The notes beneath the pieces were generated by a model that saw nothing but the letters and a program-made list of their open reading frames with translations, did not search any database and had not been told where the DNA came from. The translations under genes were made by a program, and so were the position numbers. This document shows positions 5,271 to 6,464 of a DNA stretch of 6,464 bases, piece by piece. Each line of letters starts with the position of its first letter. Positions within the stretch are counted from its first letter, which is position 1. This DNA is from an uncultured Campylobacter sp. (GTDB lineage Bacteria; Campylobacterota; Campylobacteria; Campylobacterales; Campylobacteraceae): the NCBI RefSeq assembly GCF_947255105.1, contig NZ_CAMYFP010000023.1:1-6464 (forward strand). Direction: 5' to 3'.

Positions 5271-5971
5271 AAAAGATAAAATCACTTCTTATTGGAATTA
5301 TCGCACTTACAACTTTAACTGGATGTGCTGAGCTTTTGGTAGAACTTACAGCAAAAGTGCTTATTCCTTTGGGAAGTGAGCTAATCGCCGCACCTTTTCA
5401 AAAACCAAAAGGCACTTTAAAGTGTAAAAATGGTAGCCCCAATATAAAAACCAAATATATAGAAGACTACGAAAAATTTGCACTAAGTTGGACAAATAAT
5501 ATCAATGAATGGATGAAATCATCTCTTAAACTAGCCAAAGAAGAATTTGATAAAGGAAGCAAATTTGTAACCTTATCCAACAATCCAAACTATGGCACCT
5601 ATATCATCAGCATAGCCAAAAAAACACCTTTTAAAAAATCAGAAGATAGGATGGGGCTTTACGCCAAAGAGAGCGGATTTAGGTTAAAATCCACTACTTA
5701 CAACGAAGCAAATAAAACTATAGCGCATAAAGTGCTTGCAAAGAAAGAAATTTATTTTAAAGATGATGAAAAAGCCATAGAAAAAGAAAGAGAGAGCCTA
5801 GGTTTTACATATTGCGCAGATAGATATTACTACGAGTTTTTTGCCGTAGGTGGCTATAAAGTGAAATTTACAGTAAGCGATATAGACAGTCCTAGTTATG
5901 ATTTTATAGATATTTTGCTTGATAAAAAGTTTTGCGATGCCTACTTAGAAGAGATTGGATATTGTAAATAA
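5267..5971 (+). CDS. Putative lipoprotein, unrecognised
   Basis: 234 residues. MKKIKSLLIGIIALTTLTGC is a lipoprotein signal peptide with lipobox L17-T-G-C20, so Cys20 should be lipidated and the protein anchored in the inner or outer membrane facing the periplasm. A hydrophobic stretch LVELTAKVLIPLGSELIAAP (24-43) follows directly, which is unusual and may lie on the membrane. The rest is a soluble Lys-rich domain with aromatic clusters (DRYYYEFF, 185-192) and cysteines at 53, 183, 223 and 233, which could pair. No known family is recognised. It starts in the ATGA overlap with the preceding gene and is the last gene of the run, followed by a likely terminator at 6018-6061. A decayed copy of its first 120 or so bases is found near 3921-4030. 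Confidence 0.75.
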   Translation: MKKIKSLLIGIIALTTLTGCAELLVELTAKVLIPLGSELIAAPFQKPKGTLKCKNGSPNIKTKYIEDYEKFALSWTNNINEWMKSSLKLAKEEFDKGSKFVTLSNNPNYGTYIISIAKKTPFKKSEDRMGLYAKESGFRLKSTTYNEANKTIAHKVLAKKEIYFKDDEKAIEKERESLGFTYCADRYYYEFFAVGGYKVKFTVSDIDSPSYDFIDILLDKKFCDAYLEEIGYCK

Positions 5972-6017
5972 AATTGATTTAGTTTATAGCCATAAAAAAC
6001 AAAAAATGTTTGTTATG

Positions 6018-6061
6018 CAACAAATAACTTGAACAAATATAAATTATTATTTGTTGTTTTT
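6018..6061 (+). terminator. Hairpin plus T run after the lipoprotein gene
   Basis: CAACAAATAA (6018-6027) and TTATTTGTTG (6047-6056) are perfectly complementary over 10 bases, with a 19-base loop, followed by TTTTT (6057-6061). The stem is AT-rich and the loop long, so it is a weak Rho-independent terminator at best. A smaller 6-base hairpin, AACAAA/TTTGTT (5998-6014), lies just before it. Confidence 0.5.
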
Positions 6062-6142
6062 ATATAAAAAAGCTGTCTGAAACATATTTTTGATAATCTT
6101 TAAAGCGGTTCTGATTTGATAAGTATTATTAGGATAACTCAG

Positions 6143-6172
6143 AAAGTTGCAAATATTTAAATTTGCAACTTT
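6143..6172. terminator. Perfect 12-base inverted repeat between convergent genes
   Basis: AAAGTTGCAAAT (6143-6154) and ATTTGCAACTTT (6161-6172) pair perfectly around a 6-base loop. It ends 10 bases before the stop of the minus-strand gene at 6183, so it could end that transcript and back up the terminator for the genes on the plus strand. Only short T runs follow on either strand. Confidence 0.5.
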
Positions 6173-6182
6173 AAAAAAGAAA

Positions 6183-6464
6183 TTATATTTTGTCGGTTTT
6201 ATTTATTCTTACAAAATATGGCTCTTTATCTTTTGCAAGCATAATGCCAGTCGCTATACATACCAATCCGATTGCAATAAGCACTAACTTCCAAGTCCAA
6301 GAATTAAACGAGCAACCAATACAAATCAACACAATACCAGTAAAAAATGTTCCAAGCCATTTTCTACTATAATGTATTTCGGCTTGACAACCTCTACACA
6401 CAGAAGCACCGTATTTTATATCTTCTTGTCCGCAAAATGGGCAAACTAAAAATTCTTTTTCATT
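6183..6464 (-). CDS. Zinc-ribbon protein with two membrane helices (5' partial)
   Basis: The frame is open to the right edge, giving the last 93 residues. The visible part begins NEKEFLVCPFCG, so the start codon probably lies just outside the window. Cysteines at 8, 11, 23 and 26 (CPFC...CRGC, C-x2-C-x11-C-x2-C) form a treble-clef or zinc-ribbon motif like those at the N-terminus of many small bacterial membrane proteins. Hydrophobic helices follow at about 37-53 and 58-77, then a polar tail ending INKTDKI. A GTG at 6399-6401 could be read as a start but would cut the zinc ribbon in half, so it is not the real start. The ribbon would sit in the cytoplasm. The specific function is unknown. It is convergent with the lipoprotein operon. 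Confidence 0.7.
   Translation of the reverse strand, partial: NEKEFLVCPFCGQEDIKYGASVCRGCQAEIHYSRKWLGTFFTGIVLICIGCSFNSWTWKLVLIAIGLVCIATGIMLAKDKEPYFVRINKTDKI

Noticed and set aside
6070..6081. AAGCTGTCTGAA, resembling Neisseriaceae DNA uptake sequences
   Set aside because: It occurs once, differs from known variants at the 5' end, and the DNA is Campylobacter-like, where such signals are not used. Probably chance.
6190..6372. Plus-strand 60-codon ORF
   Set aside because: It lies wholly opposite the zinc-ribbon membrane gene, has no ribosome site, and is a shadow of that gene's frame.

Overview
The window looks like a low-GC Campylobacterota chromosome, most probably a Campylobacter species. 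Reasons: very AT-rich DNA, TATAAT-type -10 boxes without clear -35 boxes, AAGGAG-type ribosome sites, a Helicobacter-cysteine-rich-protein (Hcp)-like Sel1 protein and a short Campylobacter-style XRE regulator. The genus is an inference from style; no rRNA or housekeeping gene is present to prove it.

Layout. (1) 1-267 is the 3' end of an unrecognised Asn-rich reading frame entering from the left. (2) 268-1501 is a degraded, mostly non-coding accessory stretch. It holds the ghost of a P4-type tyrosine integrase (about 337-474), an intact XRE-type repressor on the minus strand (563-931), a reading-frame remnant at its promoter side (to 1140), and a 51-codon small ORF carrying two palindromes (1254-1409). 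(3) 1502-5971 is a plus-strand run of envelope-associated genes: a DUF2628-like membrane protein (GTG start), an exported or anchored four-cysteine protein, a broken cold-shock-domain (CSD) gene, an Hcp-like Sel1 protein, an intact CSD protein fused to a membrane anchor, a three-helix membrane protein and a lipoprotein. The last three overlap (TAATG, then ATGA) and are probably translated as one unit. (4) 5972-6182 carries two hairpins that probably end convergent transcripts. (5) 6183-6464 (minus) is a zinc-ribbon, two-helix membrane protein running off the right edge.

The main observation is a decayed duplication inside region 3. The CSD gene at 4099 has a 95%-identical partial copy at 2792. 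That copy lost two codons from the RNP1 nucleic-acid-binding motif and is then frameshifted. The lipoprotein gene at 5267 has a decayed copy of its 5' end at about 3921-4030. The order CSD...lipoprotein therefore appears twice, once degenerate (with the Sel1 gene inside it) and once intact. This suggests that the CSD-membrane protein/TM protein/lipoprotein set was duplicated as a cassette. Its function is not known from sequence. The architecture, a CSD tethered to the inner membrane and translationally coupled to a TM protein and a lipoprotein, is the best candidate here for an undescribed system.
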